DNA of 33,002 nucleotides from Cyanobacteriota bacterium (GCA_019752015.1 JAIEMQ010000048.1:1-33002), one strand, 5' to 3'. Shown: positions 1 to 8,602, counted from the stretch's first letter. Program-made: numbers and translations. Notes: generated by a model from the sequence alone, not told the origin.

Positions 1-113
1 CATGAGAACGAAGAAAGAACGACGAAGAACTCAAACAGCGTAACTAAACCGTCCACTGAATCGGATCAGGCCTAGAGGGACGCCTGTTCACGAGCGGCGA
101 AACCGTCAGTACT

Positions 114-2231
114 TTGCCGGCCATCGCTCCAGGCCAGCCTCCTCCGAACGTAGCTCCGGTGGCCATCCTCTCGCACGAGTTCTGGCAGTCTGCGTTCGGA
201 GGACAGTCGATTGTCGGCCGTCGTATCGACGTCGAGGGCGTCTCTCGCGAGGTCATCGGAATTCTTCCTCCGGGCGTCGACCTAATGGATCACCAGCCAG
301 AGGTCTGGTTGCCGATTGGCATCAACCCAGCCGATCGACGGAATCGCGCGGGTCACTTCCTGTCGGTCGTCGGCCGGCTGAAAGATGGCGTCAGCGTCGA
401 GGCCGCTCGCGCAGAGCTCGACGCCTTGATCGATACCTGGGCCGATCGCGTTGGCGTGAACGGTGTCGGTGTGGCCGGCCACACGTTCATGCCGCCCACA
501 CACGAACCGAAATACCGCGGCAACAAGATGCCGAACCCCGGCCACGTGCTGCAGTTCACGCCGTTGAAGGACGAAGTGGTCGGGGTCGCAGCACGATCGA
601 TCTGGATACTGCAAGCCTCGGTCGGTCTGCTCCTTCTGATCGCATGCGCAAACCTTGCGAGCCTGTTCATGGCGAGAGCTGACACTCGCCGCCGCGAGCT
701 CGCAGTACGCACCGCCCTCGGCGCGACACCGGGCCGGCTGCTGCAGCAATTCATCACGGAGGGATTGCTCCTGTCTGCAGCGGGAGGCGCACTGGGTATC
801 TTCGTTGCGCGCGCCGCCATTGAGGTATTCGTTCGCACCTACCCACACAGCCTGCCGCGGACCAGCAGCCTTGAGGTTGACGGCGTCGCAATGATCTTCG
901 CGGCTGGAGTCGCGGTGGTCTCGGCATTGGTCTTTGCCTCCGCCCCGTTGATGCACACCCGAATCAGAGGGCTGGCGGCCGTCATCAGAGAAGGCACGGA
1001 TCGCCACGCCGCCGGTCCGCGGCAAAAGGTACGTGCGTCCTTCGTGATCGCCGAGGTCGCGCTCGCGGTGGTCCTCGTCACCGGAGCCGGTCTCCTGGCG
1101 CGCTCGCTACTCAACCTCACGAATGTAGACGTGGGCTTTGATCGATCGCGTCTGATCACCTTCTCGACGACGCTGCCGCAAGCGCGTTATCCCCAGCTGT
1201 CCTCACGCGTCGCAGGCTATCAATCGATACTGGAGCGTATCCGCACCATACCGGGCGTCGTATCTGTGTCAGCCATGTCAGGCCTTCCGCCGGAGCGCCT
1301 AGCGGCCACGATGGCAACAGACTTTGACGGCTACGATGCCACGGGGCCAGGCGACCCGCCGGAGTTTGCAGACTTCACGCAGTACGTCCTCGGCAGCTAC
1401 TTCGGGACGATGGCAATTCCGATCCTGCAGGGCCGCAGCTTCGAAGCGTCCGATGCCGCGTCATCCGACCGGGTCGTGGTCGTGAACAAGACGCTAGCCG
1501 ACACGTTTTGGAAAGGACGCAATCCGATTGGACAGCGCCTGCGCCCCTGCTGCTCCGCTGAAACGCCCTGGTCCACGGTCGTCGGCGTGGCCGCGGATGT
1601 CAAACAGGGCGGCATCGACAAGAAAACCGGCACTGAGATCTACTTCTTGCTGGACCAGCTCGCACGTCCCGGCAGCGGTAATCGATTGGTCGACACCATG
1701 CACGTCGTGACGCGGACGACAAGCACGTTTGATGAAACCGCGCCCTTCATCCGCGCCGTTGTGCGGGAGATCGATGCTACAGCCCCGATCGTTCGCCTTC
1801 GCGAAATGGACGACGTGGTTCAAGACTCGATCCGCCGCCCACGCCTTCTGTCGCAGATCGTCGCTATCTTCGCGGGGCTCGCGCTGCTAATGGCACTAAT
1901 CGGCACGTACGGCCTCCTCTCGTATACCGTCACGAATCGGCGGCGTGAGATTGGCATTCGCATGGCGCTCGGCGCAAGCCGCGGCGAGATCCTCGCTCAC
2001 ATCTTGCGCTGGGGGCTGGCGCTGGTTCTTATGGGGACCGTCGCGGGAGCCGTCGCGGCGATCGGGTTAAGCCGGTTCATCGCATCGCTGCTCTTCGGAA
2101 TAGCCGCCAACGACGCGACCACATTTGTGCTGGTCGTCACCATGGTCATAACTGTCGGCACGCTGGCGTGCTCGATTCCCGCGTGGCATGCCTCACGTTT
2201 GGATCCACTGCCTCTTATTCGAGAGGACTAG
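114..2231 (+). CDS. ABC transporter permease, ADOP/MacB-FtsX type, 5'-truncated
   Basis: Integral membrane permease subunit with two periplasmic MacB-like domains and FtsX-type membrane segments. Visible parts are a partial first periplasmic domain (PVAILSHEFW), membrane segments near residues 163-186, 213-235 and 257-280, a second half starting near 310 (RASFVIAEVALAVVLV), a second periplasmic domain, and three C-terminal segments from about 578 to the end. The TRRRELAVRTALGA and RRREIGIRMALGAS loops are typical of FtsX permeases. Acidobacterial ADOPs usually run about 800 residues. Here the frame is open only from base 60, and recognisable homology (GRLFTSGE) begins near base 80, so the first helix and start of the periplasmic domain are missing. 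The listed start is a TTG inside the domain and is not a convincing initiation site. It is probably a broken gene, although its ATPase partner or a frame break could lie further left. Confidence 0.82.
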   Translation: MPAIAPGQPPPNVAPVAILSHEFWQSAFGGQSIVGRRIDVEGVSREVIGILPPGVDLMDHQPEVWLPIGINPADRRNRAGHFLSVVGRLKDGVSVEAARAELDALIDTWADRVGVNGVGVAGHTFMPPTHEPKYRGNKMPNPGHVLQFTPLKDEVVGVAARSIWILQASVGLLLLIACANLASLFMARADTRRRELAVRTALGATPGRLLQQFITEGLLLSAAGGALGIFVARAAIEVFVRTYPHSLPRTSSLEVDGVAMIFAAGVAVVSALVFASAPLMHTRIRGLAAVIREGTDRHAAGPRQKVRASFVIAEVALAVVLVTGAGLLARSLLNLTNVDVGFDRSRLITFSTTLPQARYPQLSSRVAGYQSILERIRTIPGVVSVSAMSGLPPERLAATMATDFDGYDATGPGDPPEFADFTQYVLGSYFGTMAIPILQGRSFEASDAASSDRVVVVNKTLADTFWKGRNPIGQRLRPCCSAETPWSTVVGVAADVKQGGIDKKTGTEIYFLLDQLARPGSGNRLVDTMHVVTRTTSTFDETAPFIRAVVREIDATAPIVRLREMDDVVQDSIRRPRLLSQIVAIFAGLALLMALIGTYGLLSYTVTNRRREIGIRMALGASRGEILAHILRWGLALVLMGTVAGAVAAIGLSRFIASLLFGIAANDATTFVLVVTMVITVGTLACSIPAWHASRLDPLPLIRED

Positions 2232-2274
2232 TCTAGCGACCAGCCCCAGCGGAGCACCTGCCGAAGCAGATGCG

Positions 2275-3129
2275 TCACTGCGGAATGATGCGCGCTGACG
2301 TCTGGAATCGTCTGAAGTTGGAATAGTTGGCGACGCCCGAACCAAGCCGGGGCCGCTCAACCGGAAACGCCTCGCGCATCCGAACCGGCACCAGCATGCC
2401 GAGCGCGGCATTCGGCTCGAAGTCTACGACGATTGAATTCTCGGGTTCTTTCGCCTCAAGCGACGCAAACGTCTTCACTTCCGCCCTCAGTAACTGGCCG
2501 TTCTTTTCGTTGATCCACGCGCGCACCACGCTCGGCATGTCAGCGTTGCTAATGGGATTGCGAATTAGCGTTGGCGTGAAGCGCTCGACAAGGGCTATCC
2601 GCAGCGTTTTCGTCCCTTGGATCTTCTCGCGGCCATCTAGCGTCACGTTAAAGCGCCTGCGGTTACGTACGCCCAGGAACTCCAGCGGCAGATTTGGGAG
2701 ATTCGTTGTACGTGGAAGGCCCAGGTTGTATTCCGCGCTGGCACTGAGGAGTGCGCGCGCCGCGTCGTGGCCGTTCGTCTGCAGGGCTGTTATCAAGGAC
2801 GCTTTCCCCTTAGGCACCACCCTGCCGTCTACGGAGGTCACGTGTCGAAAACCGAGCCACCCGGCATTTTCTGGCAGCGCAATGAAGGCGACTTCGGACT
2901 TGATGCTCCGGCGGACGCGACTTGGCCCTGGCGATCGTGCTTCACGCGGCCAGTAAAGCTGTTCCCTGGGCAAGTTCACCTCTTGCACAAACGTCTCGTC
3001 AGCGATCAGTTCGCTCAGCTTCGGCTCATAGGCAAGGAGGTATGCGTCGAGGCGCGCCAGCGCCGCATCGAGATCAGAGGACGCCTGGAGGACGATAACC
3101 GAGAGAAACAGCGTGCCGAGGATCTGCAT
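2275..3129 (-). CDS. Secreted protein of unknown function
   Basis: 284 residues. The N-terminus (MQILGTLFLSVIVLQASSDL) is a signal peptide with a very short n-region, so the protein is probably exported. After it comes an acidic helical stretch (ARLDAYLLAYEPKLSELIADE) of a kind common in uncharacterised acidobacterial secreted proteins, then a mixed alpha/beta region containing REKIQGTKTLRIALVERFTP, WINEKNGQLLRAEVKTF and a closing VPVRMREAFP. No catalytic motif is recognised. It converges on the ADOP gene with about 43 bases between the stops and stands alone, with 261 bases to the next minus-strand gene. The ATG at 3129 is chosen because it begins the signal peptide. Confidence 0.72.
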   Translation of the reverse strand: MQILGTLFLSVIVLQASSDLDAALARLDAYLLAYEPKLSELIADETFVQEVNLPREQLYWPREARSPGPSRVRRSIKSEVAFIALPENAGWLGFRHVTSVDGRVVPKGKASLITALQTNGHDAARALLSASAEYNLGLPRTTNLPNLPLEFLGVRNRRRFNVTLDGREKIQGTKTLRIALVERFTPTLIRNPISNADMPSVVRAWINEKNGQLLRAEVKTFASLEAKEPENSIVVDFEPNAALGMLVPVRMREAFPVERPRLGSGVANYSNFRRFQTSARIIPQ

Positions 3130-3390
3130 GGCTACGGGTGAAGCCTCATGCCCCGACTATACCGCCGCGAAGGGTCCTGGACCGAAGCGCGTTCGCACGC
3201 CCGAGCCATTCGCCAATTTGGTTCGCATTCGCGAAAACTTTGGCTCCGCCATCACAATCAGAGGATCGCCCACAGCCGGTCGCCGCCTCTCCATCGCGTC
3301 GAGTCACATGGCGCACGCACAGGGAAACCTGCGCCTATTGACCCGCGATGATTTGCGACGCATCGCTTCTACTTGGTGTGCTCGAATGGG

Positions 3391-4086
3391 CTACCGGGCG
3401 CGCCGGAACCGAAACACCTCGCCGGGATCCTCGAAGAGAAACAAGACCTCATCAAAATCGAACTGAAACTGCCACGACGCGAAGTCCCGCGGCGCGTGGA
3501 CGGTGCTCTGCAGATCGCCGAGTGACGAAACGAGTAGCAGGATGACCCGATCGGCGTTCTTGAGGTACGTGGCCACCTTGCGATTCTTTCGCTCGATCTC
3601 GGCTTGCATCCACGGCTGCGTCACCGACGCACCGTCGCTGCTGCCATTCGCGACGAAGCGGGTCTGTACCTCAGGTATCACGGTCCACACGCTCAGCCAC
3701 TTTGGTGACGTGATGTGCTGGCGGTGCGTACCACGGCCAGAGGTGAACGCGACGTCCGCCAAGGTTCGTGCGCACGCGTCGAGATCGCGCATCGGTACGT
3801 CGTTGTGGAAGTAGGCCGAAAAGTAGATCGGCCGATCGGGATGCAGTTGGCGGTAAATCTCGCCAGCCCGGGTGACGGCGTTTCGCTGAAACGCGATGAT
3901 TTCCTTTTCAGGAAACGGCGCGCTGCCAGCCTTGAACAATTGCGTCACCTCGAGCCCGACGACGGTACCTTGATGGTCCAACAGGAAGTCCGGTTCTTCG
4001 CTGTCGCGCGGCGATCCTTCCGGCAGATAGCCCGGGTAGTGTTTCTGCAGCTGCTCGACGTAGTGGCGTTCGGCGTTCTTGTTCAT
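3391..4086 (-). CDS. Hypothetical protein, possible PD-(D/E)XK-fold nuclease
   Basis: 231 residues from the ATG at 4086 (MNKNAERHYV). The open frame extends 44 codons further upstream, but that stretch is Ser/Arg-rich out-of-frame sequence of the preceding gene and is rejected. Residues about 25-55 (EEPDFLLDHQGTVVGLEVTQLF) have the pattern Asp...Glu-Val-Thr seen in core strands of restriction-endonuclease-like proteins; this is a motif-level guess. The C-terminus has a hydrophobic strand (RVILLLVSSLG) and an FDEVLFLF strand. It begins 4 bases after the stop of the gene upstream (4091-4855), so the two form an operon and may act together. The substrate is unknown. Confidence 0.68.
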   Translation of the reverse strand: MNKNAERHYVEQLQKHYPGYLPEGSPRDSEEPDFLLDHQGTVVGLEVTQLFKAGSAPFPEKEIIAFQRNAVTRAGEIYRQLHPDRPIYFSAYFHNDVPMRDLDACARTLADVAFTSGRGTHRQHITSPKWLSVWTVIPEVQTRFVANGSSDGASVTQPWMQAEIERKNRKVATYLKNADRVILLLVSSLGDLQSTVHAPRDFASWQFQFDFDEVLFLFEDPGEVFRFRRAR

Positions 4087-4090
4087 CGAA

Positions 4091-4855
4091 TCAGAATTCG
4101 CCGGGGAATCGGATACCTGGATACATGGCCGGCTTTGGATTGAACAACTCGGCGTCCAAGAGTCGGAGCGTCTGATCGATATGGAACTCGATGTCGCGAA
4201 GGTTCGACAGCAGCTCACCTCTATGACCGTTCGAGTACTCGATTCTCAGCATCGCATGGATATCTGCCCAGATGACGGGCTTGCCGCCGTCTGCCGGCGG
4301 CTGACGTCCATCGATTTCGGACTCATCGAATCGAATCGCAAATCCCTGAATGACATCGACAAGCTGATTGTGCTTGTCGAGGTTCGAGATTTCAGCAAGC
4401 CACCGTGTCCAATCGCACCGGTTGTACGGTTGCTTGCCTTCGATGAAGTTAACGACTCCATCCCCGACGCCCGCGAGGAATGTTTCTCGGCGAGCACGAA
4501 AGCCCTCGGACGTCGATTCGATCGGAAATTGATTACGCCGTGGTCGCTTGCCCTTCCACTCCGGCGTCTGCAGCTTCGAGGTTTGGCAGACCGCGTAGTC
4601 GAGCGCTGCCCGTAGATTGTAGACGGCCTCGCCGACAAGGACTGGGACCTCGTCTGGAACCTCAGGCCGGATCTTCAGCGCATCGAAACGGTCGAAGAAT
4701 TTCTCTGCGGGCACACGATCGGGCAATCCGCGCTGCACCTTGTCGAGAAACCGATCGCAGACACGATCGTGGACTCCCTGCAGCTTTTCGATGTGCGCTC
4801 GGCCGCGCGCCAGCCGGATCCGTGCGCCGTCGAGCGATGGTGTCGCGACTTCCAT
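4091..4855 (-). CDS. Conserved hypothetical protein (VYNLRAALDY / NLDKHNQL family)
   Basis: 254 residues, largely helical by composition. It contains AVYNLRAALDYAV near residue 80 and EISNLDKHNQLVDVI near residue 155, a pair of motifs I recall from a widespread group of unnamed bacterial proteins; no function is established to my knowledge. No signal peptide or membrane segment is present. The ATG at 4855 has an AGG-containing site (acaggta) just upstream. It is first in a two-gene operon with the possible nuclease at 3391-4086 and points away from the interrupted gene starting at 5029. The His and Lys of DKH are conserved-looking and could be functional, but that is inference. Confidence 0.68.
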   Translation of the reverse strand: MEVATPSLDGARIRLARGRAHIEKLQGVHDRVCDRFLDKVQRGLPDRVPAEKFFDRFDALKIRPEVPDEVPVLVGEAVYNLRAALDYAVCQTSKLQTPEWKGKRPRRNQFPIESTSEGFRARRETFLAGVGDGVVNFIEGKQPYNRCDWTRWLAEISNLDKHNQLVDVIQGFAIRFDESEIDGRQPPADGGKPVIWADIHAMLRIEYSNGHRGELLSNLRDIEFHIDQTLRLLDAELFNPKPAMYPGIRFPGEF

Positions 4856-5028
4856 TACCTGTTTACTTTCGATTGTGAGGAGTAGCTAAGTGTCCGTAAC
4901 GCCGGCGGTGTTATCAGCACCAACCGGCTCGAACCCCTTCCACGCATTTTACGCGGCATCATCCGATCCGTTTGACCTGCCTGCCGATTCTCCGGCCAGC
5001 CAAAGCTTGAGAGAATGGGCGCAGGTCG

Positions 5029-5214
5029 ATGGGAACCGGGCCAATTCTGGTCTTTGACAAGTCATTGCTGGAGTCATTGAGTCCAGATGAATCCGTCTGG
5101 CTTGGACAGTTCTACCGCGCCAACATGACTCCGCTGTTCTTCATCGAAACGCTGGCCGATCTCACAAAGGAGCGCACCGATGGGAGAACGCCTGAGCAGG
5201 TCGTCGCTCGACTA
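5029..5214 (+). pseudogene. 5' fragment of IS630-interrupted conserved hypothetical gene
   Basis: Codes for the first 62 residues (ILVFDKSLLESLSPDESVWL ... EQVVARL) of a conserved hypothetical family that I recognise by the FDKS start and FIETLADL motif. It runs in frame up to the TA at 5213-5214, where the insertion sequence begins. Joining base 5214 to base 6401 gives an uninterrupted frame (EQVVARL then AEKTAVMTADANVHH) with no base lost. The open frame past 5214 reads into the element and is not part of the original gene. With the 3' fragment, and with one T restored at 6921-6926, the ancestral gene is exactly 416 codons including the stop. Confidence 0.82.
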
Positions 5215-6398
5215 GTCCCCTGGACACGAATTAGCTGGCAATGAGATCGGCATTGTGATCTAAAGGGGCATGGCAAACACTGGCCGCCCCAAGAAGCTCC
5301 TGGTCGTGACGGATGATGAGCGCAGTGCGTTGGTGCGATTGACGAAGCGGGCGCGTGTGAATCGCGCCCTCGCCTTCCGGGCGCGGCTGGTGCTCGCGTG
5401 TGCCGAGGGCGTCGCGGACACGGCCGTGGCGCGGCGCTACCGTACGACCAATGCGACCGTGGGCAAATGGCGCCACCGATTTAGCGAGCGGCGACTGGCC
5501 GGCATCTACGATGAGCCGCGGCCAGGCGCGCCCCGCACCATCACGGATGAGAATGTCGAAGCGGTGATCGTGAAGACCCTGGAGTCGACGCCGCCGGGGG
5601 AAACCCATTGGAGCACGCGGACGATGGCGGCACAGGCGGGGATGAGCCACACGACCATCGGCCGCATCTGGCGCACGTTTGGCCTCAAGCCGCACGTGAG
5701 TGAGTCGTTCAAGATCTCGCCGGACCCGCAGCTCATCGAGAAGATCCGGGATGTCGTGGGCCTGTACATGACCCCGCCCACCAACGCGGTGGTCTTCTCG
5801 TTCGACGAGAAATCGCAGATCCAGGCGCTCGAGCGGGCGCAACCGATCTTGCCGATGGACATCGGGCAGCCCGAACGACGCACGCATAATTACATTCGCA
5901 ACGGCACGCTCGATCTCTTCGCGGCCTTGAACGTGGCCACGGGCGAGGTCTTGGCGCGCTGCAAAGGGCAGCATCGCGCGCAAGATTTCGTCGCATTCCT
6001 GCGTGAGATCGACGCGAACGTCGAACCTGAGTTGGAGGTCCACCTGGTGCTCGACAATCTCTCCGCGCATCGGGCGCCGGTCGTGCACCGCTGGTTGTTG
6101 CGCCACACGCGCTTCCACCTGCATTTCACGCCGACCTACGCGTCGTGGATGAACCTCGTCGAACGCTTTTTTGGCTTGCTCACGGAGAAGGCGTTGCGCC
6201 GCGGCTCGCACACCAGCGTGGTGCAATTGCGCGCGGCCATCCTGGCCTACGTCGAGGCGCACAACGCGAAGGGCACGCCGTTCAAGTGGACCAAGACGGC
6301 GGATGAAATCCTCGACAAGATGCGGCGCTTTGGTCTGCGCACTCAACAAGTGCATGCCCAATGACAACCTTTTGTCAGAAATCACCGATCCAGGGGAC
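5215..6398 (+). mobile_element. IS630-family insertion sequence, complete
   Basis: The element is 1184 bp. Terminal inverted repeats start GTCCCCTGGA on the left (5215-5224) and end with its exact complement on the right (6389-6398), with weaker similarity further in. It is flanked by TA on both sides (5213-5214 and 6399-6400) in the context CTAG, which matches the TA duplication and CTAG-type preference of IS630/Tc1-mariner elements. One intact transposase lies inside. Both ends are clean and the transposase is undamaged, so insertion looks recent compared with the second lesion or decay of the host gene. Confidence 0.93.
5270..6364 (+). CDS. IS630-family DDE transposase
   Basis: 364 residues, the expected size for a single-frame IS630 transposase. 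Residues about 10-135 form the helix-turn-helix/homeodomain-like DNA-binding region (AFRARLVLACAEGVAD, AVARRYRTTNATVGKW, GMSHTTIGRIWRTFGLKP). The catalytic triad is visible as D179 in FSFDEKSQ, D262 in LVLDNLSAH and E298 in WMNLVERFFG. It catalyses cut-and-paste transposition at TA. The ATG at 5270 is preceded by a strong aaagggg site. It starts 55 bp from the left end and stops 34 bp from the right end of the element. Nothing in the frame suggests damage. Confidence 0.96.
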   Translation: MANTGRPKKLLVVTDDERSALVRLTKRARVNRALAFRARLVLACAEGVADTAVARRYRTTNATVGKWRHRFSERRLAGIYDEPRPGAPRTITDENVEAVIVKTLESTPPGETHWSTRTMAAQAGMSHTTIGRIWRTFGLKPHVSESFKISPDPQLIEKIRDVVGLYMTPPTNAVVFSFDEKSQIQALERAQPILPMDIGQPERRTHNYIRNGTLDLFAALNVATGEVLARCKGQHRAQDFVAFLREIDANVEPELEVHLVLDNLSAHRAPVVHRWLLRHTRFHLHFTPTYASWMNLVERFFGLLTEKALRRGSHTSVVQLRAAILAYVEAHNAKGTPFKWTKTADEILDKMRRFGLRTQQVHAQ

Positions 6399-6400
6399 TA

Positions 6401-7461
6401 GCCGAGAAGACCGCGGTCATGACCGCAGACGCGAACGTGCATCACAACACGCTCTGTACGGCGGACCTCGTTGGCGAAGCAGTCGAGATGAAACGACTGC
6501 CGGTTCTGGGCGGTGGAAGGTCCGTTGAGCGCGAAGGTAAGAAGGGTGTCATCTTCGACCAATCACGAGAATCGAAAGCGCTCGAACGGTGGCGGCGTGG
6601 CGAGTTCCAGGATCTCGAACGCGACTACGCTAAGGCGTGGCGCGACGCTCTCGGAACTTCGGATCTTACGCGGGCCGTGAAGGCAGCCGAGCCGTTCCTG
6701 AAATCAACGGCGCGTCCAAAGCGGCTGACTGAGGTGAAGCAACTTGCGGATGCCATCATCGCCGATGCCCAACAGGCCGAGAAGGTCCTGGGCGTAGCGT
6801 TGGCTCAACTGAATATCCCGTACGAATTATGGGCGAAGATTTTCGACCGTTGGAAGAGTAGCGGCCAGCTACCCTTGTCTGCCTTTGCGCCCTATGCGGC
6901 TCATGTCATGAGCGTCGACCTTTTTTCACGGCCGCGTTGATGTACGGACTGATCGGGGCAAAGCGCGCATCGAACAAGATCGACAGGAACTATCTCTACT
7001 ACCTTCCGTTCTGCATGGTGTTCGCATCCAAAGACAGGCTCCATGCGCGGACGGTTCCCGTCTTTCTCAAACCCAATCAGCAATTCCTTTGGGCCGCCGA
7101 TCTCAAGTCAGACCTCAAGCGGCTCGACGAATACTTCTCGGCGATGACCGATGAAGTGAAGAACCGCGGTGTGATGTCCTTCGCGAGCCGTCCGCCTCTG
7201 GACGCGACATTCCTTACGACTCGTTTGTGGGATGCGTTCATGGCGCCCTGGTGGCGAGATCCCAAACCTGATCGCAAGCCCGCCACACCGGAGGAGGCCG
7301 AACGTGAAAGAGAACTGCTGAAGGAACTCAACGCAGAAGTGGCAGCAGCCGCCGCAGCGGGCGAGCCCATCCACGTGCAGGACGCGGATTTCGTCATTCT
7401 TGAATCGAAGGTGCCGCGTCAGGTCGGAAAATGGAAGATCATCCCTGACAGCGTGAAATAG
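6401..7461 (+). pseudogene. 3' fragment of IS630-interrupted conserved hypothetical gene, with frameshift
   Basis: Continuation of the gene whose 5' end is 5029-5214. The first frame runs 6401-6940 (NVHHNTLCTADLVGEAVEM, GKKGVIFDQS, SAFAPYAAHVMSVDLF) and stops early. The second frame carries on (ALMYGLIGAKRASNKIDRNY, YLPFCMVFASKDRLHARTV, FLTTRLWDAFM) to the TAA... region ending at 7461. The switch is at the T run 6921-6926: one more T would read DLFFTAALMYGLIG without interruption. The family is known to me only as conserved hypothetical, soluble, about 400 residues. The gene is therefore broken twice. A sequencing error at the T run cannot be excluded, but the insertion alone inactivates the gene. 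Confidence 0.82.
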
Positions 7462-7552
7462 GGCATTGATGTTGGCAATTCAACCCACCCTTTGATCGGG
7501 TTCAGACGGAGGCGCGCAAGATCGCCAGATTCTTCTGCCGAGCGTGAGAGTG

Positions 7553-8014
7553 TCAATCCCAGAATTCGCTGCCGAACTTTGCGTTCAAAGCATCGATTAG
7601 TCCTAAGACCACATCGATTCGCGTACCAACGATGATGCGTTCATTTCGGCGATGCTCAACTGCGATCGCGACGAGCTTGATCTCATCGCTGAGGCCGTTG
7701 AATCGAAACATACCGCCTCCGCTCACTCCTTGAAGCCTTGGCGGCACGACCCTCTTGCCACCCCGATTGATGTCCCTCTCGTCGTAGTCGATTGCGAGAT
7801 GCACTCCTTCATCGAGCGCTCCGGCGGCGTACTTTTCTGGGGTCGAAGGAATGGCCGTCAAAGGAAACGCGTCTTGGGTGATGCGGCGGCGCTGGGCGTG
7901 AATTCGATAGGCTAAGGATGGCGATAACCGGCGGATTCCGTTCGATCCGCATGGTCGACTGACGCCAGTCCTGAAACGTCGCGCGGCGTTGGGGCAATCT
8001 TGGACCGACAACAA
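7553..8014 (-). pseudogene. C-terminal remnant of a trypsin-like peptidase family protein
   Basis: Up to 153 codons. Recognisable family sequence begins around residue 33 (YRIHAQRRRITQDAFPLTAI). It includes HLAIDYDERD, a GVSGGGMF segment resembling the catalytic serine loop of trypsin-like proteins, and a closing LVAIAVEHRRNERIIVGTRI. The N-terminal half that would hold the catalytic His and Asp is absent, and nothing matching it is visible further upstream, where a different gene begins at 8049. I therefore call it a truncated remnant. Alternatively it is a short standalone protein, but no good ribosome binding site supports that. Confidence 0.5.
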
Positions 8015-8048
8015 TCCCCTTGAACGGTCACAGCTTTTTCAGCGCCGC

Positions 8049-8291
8049 CTAGTCGCCCTCAATGAGAGCTTCCTTCTTCGCGCGGGTCCAACCCTTGACC
8101 TGTCGCTCACGGCCTAAACAATCAGCTCGGGTCGAATGCTTCTCAGCGTACGCCAAGCACACGGGCCGTCGGTGGGCAGTGTAAGCGCCACCGCGTCCCC
8201 GATTATGGTCGGCGATACGCTGATCGAGGTCGCTTGTTTCGCCCACGTAAAACGACCCGTCGACGCAACGCAGGATAGAAGAACCACACAA
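8049..8291 (-). CDS. GIY-YIG nuclease domain protein, UPF0213-like
   Basis: Small single-domain GIY-YIG protein of about 80 residues, the usual size for the family. Visible landmarks are ILRCVDGSFYVGETSDLDQRI (the Y-V-G form of the YIG motif), AYTAHRRPVCLAYAEKHSTRA, and the C-terminal ERQVKGWTRAKKEALIEGD. I choose the TTG at 8291 because family members begin only a few residues before ILRC. The longer open frame upstream to 8603 reads through a tRNA fragment and a palindromic repeat and is not credible. TTG initiation is unusual, and the aromatic residues normally present just before ILRC are replaced by CGSS, so some decay is possible. It lies just outside the proposed tRNA-linked element. 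Confidence 0.75.
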   Translation of the reverse strand: MCGSSILRCVDGSFYVGETSDLDQRIADHNRGRGGAYTAHRRPVCLAYAEKHSTRADCLGRERQVKGWTRAKKEALIEGD

Positions 8292-8349
8292 GACGACGAT
8301 GCCATCGTCAAGGGCAAAACGGAAGGAAAGCAGATGGCACGCCGTGAGG

Positions 8350-8386
8350 GAGCCCTTCGACTCGCTGCGTTCGCTCAGGGCATTCG
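8350..8386. repeat. REP-like palindromic repeat
   Basis: The segment reads agcccttcgactcgctgcg followed by ttcgctcagggcattcg. When translated it gives the ALSERSESKG peptide seen as a frequent mis-annotation in many bacterial genomes, which marks it as a dispersed repeat. AGCCCT/AGGGC ends can pair. Confidence 0.45.
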
Positions 8387-8413
8387 ACCGGCAGATGGCT
8401 CGCCATGAGCGAA

Positions 8414-8442
8414 CCTTCGGTTCGCCGTAGGCGAATCGAAGG
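8414..8442. repeat. Palindromic hairpin sequence next to tRNA fragment
   Basis: CCTTCGGTTCGCC at 8414-8426 and GGCGAATCGAAGG at 8430-8442 pair over 13 positions with one G-T wobble and a 3-base loop. It lies 10 bases before the tRNA-derived repeat at 8452. It has no T tract and is probably a dispersed palindrome, not a terminator. Confidence 0.5.
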
Positions 8443-8451
8443 TGAGTCGAA

Positions 8452-8497
8452 TGGTGCGCCCAGCAGGACTCGAACCTGCAACCTTTGGCTCCGGAGG
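8452..8497 (-). repeat. att-like direct repeat: duplicated 3' part of tRNA-Arg(CCG)
   Basis: 46 bases identical to 13923-13968, the 3' portion of the intact tRNA-Arg from the CCA end back into the anticodon loop. The same strand orientation is kept. The 5' half of a tRNA is absent here, since sequence diverges right after ...ccggagg. Displaced 3' tRNA ends of this kind are the usual mark left by tyrosine-recombinase elements that integrate into a tRNA gene and rebuild its end. Confidence 0.85.
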
Positions 8498-8515
8498 ACT
8501 GGGAGAGGAGACGAT

Positions 8516-8549
8516 CGGGGGCAGCGGGAAACCGCTGCCCCCGTTTTTC
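8516..8549 (+). terminator. Strong rho-independent terminator
   Basis: A perfect 12-bp G/C-rich stem (8516-8527 with 8532-8543) is closed by a GAAA tetraloop and followed by five Ts. It is oriented for plus-strand transcription, although no plus-strand gene ends just upstream. It lies 19 bp inside the left att-like repeat and would insulate the element from outside transcription. Confidence 0.85.
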
Positions 8550-8602
8550 ATTGGGATCTTCACTACTCGGGGCAACGCCAGAACACCGCGAGCCGCTCCG
8601 CA

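Noticed and set aside
282-1159. Antisense open frames over the permease gene
   Set aside because: They mirror codon structure of the permease, have no homology, and lack ribosome sites.
5231-6385. 384-codon open frame antisense to the transposase
   Set aside because: Long antisense frame caused by high GC; the transposase on the plus strand has the full DDE triad.
6921-6940. Programmed ribosomal frameshift in the IS-interrupted gene
   Set aside because: The gene is already cut by an insertion sequence, and a simple one-base loss in a T run explains the shift; no stimulatory structure was evident.
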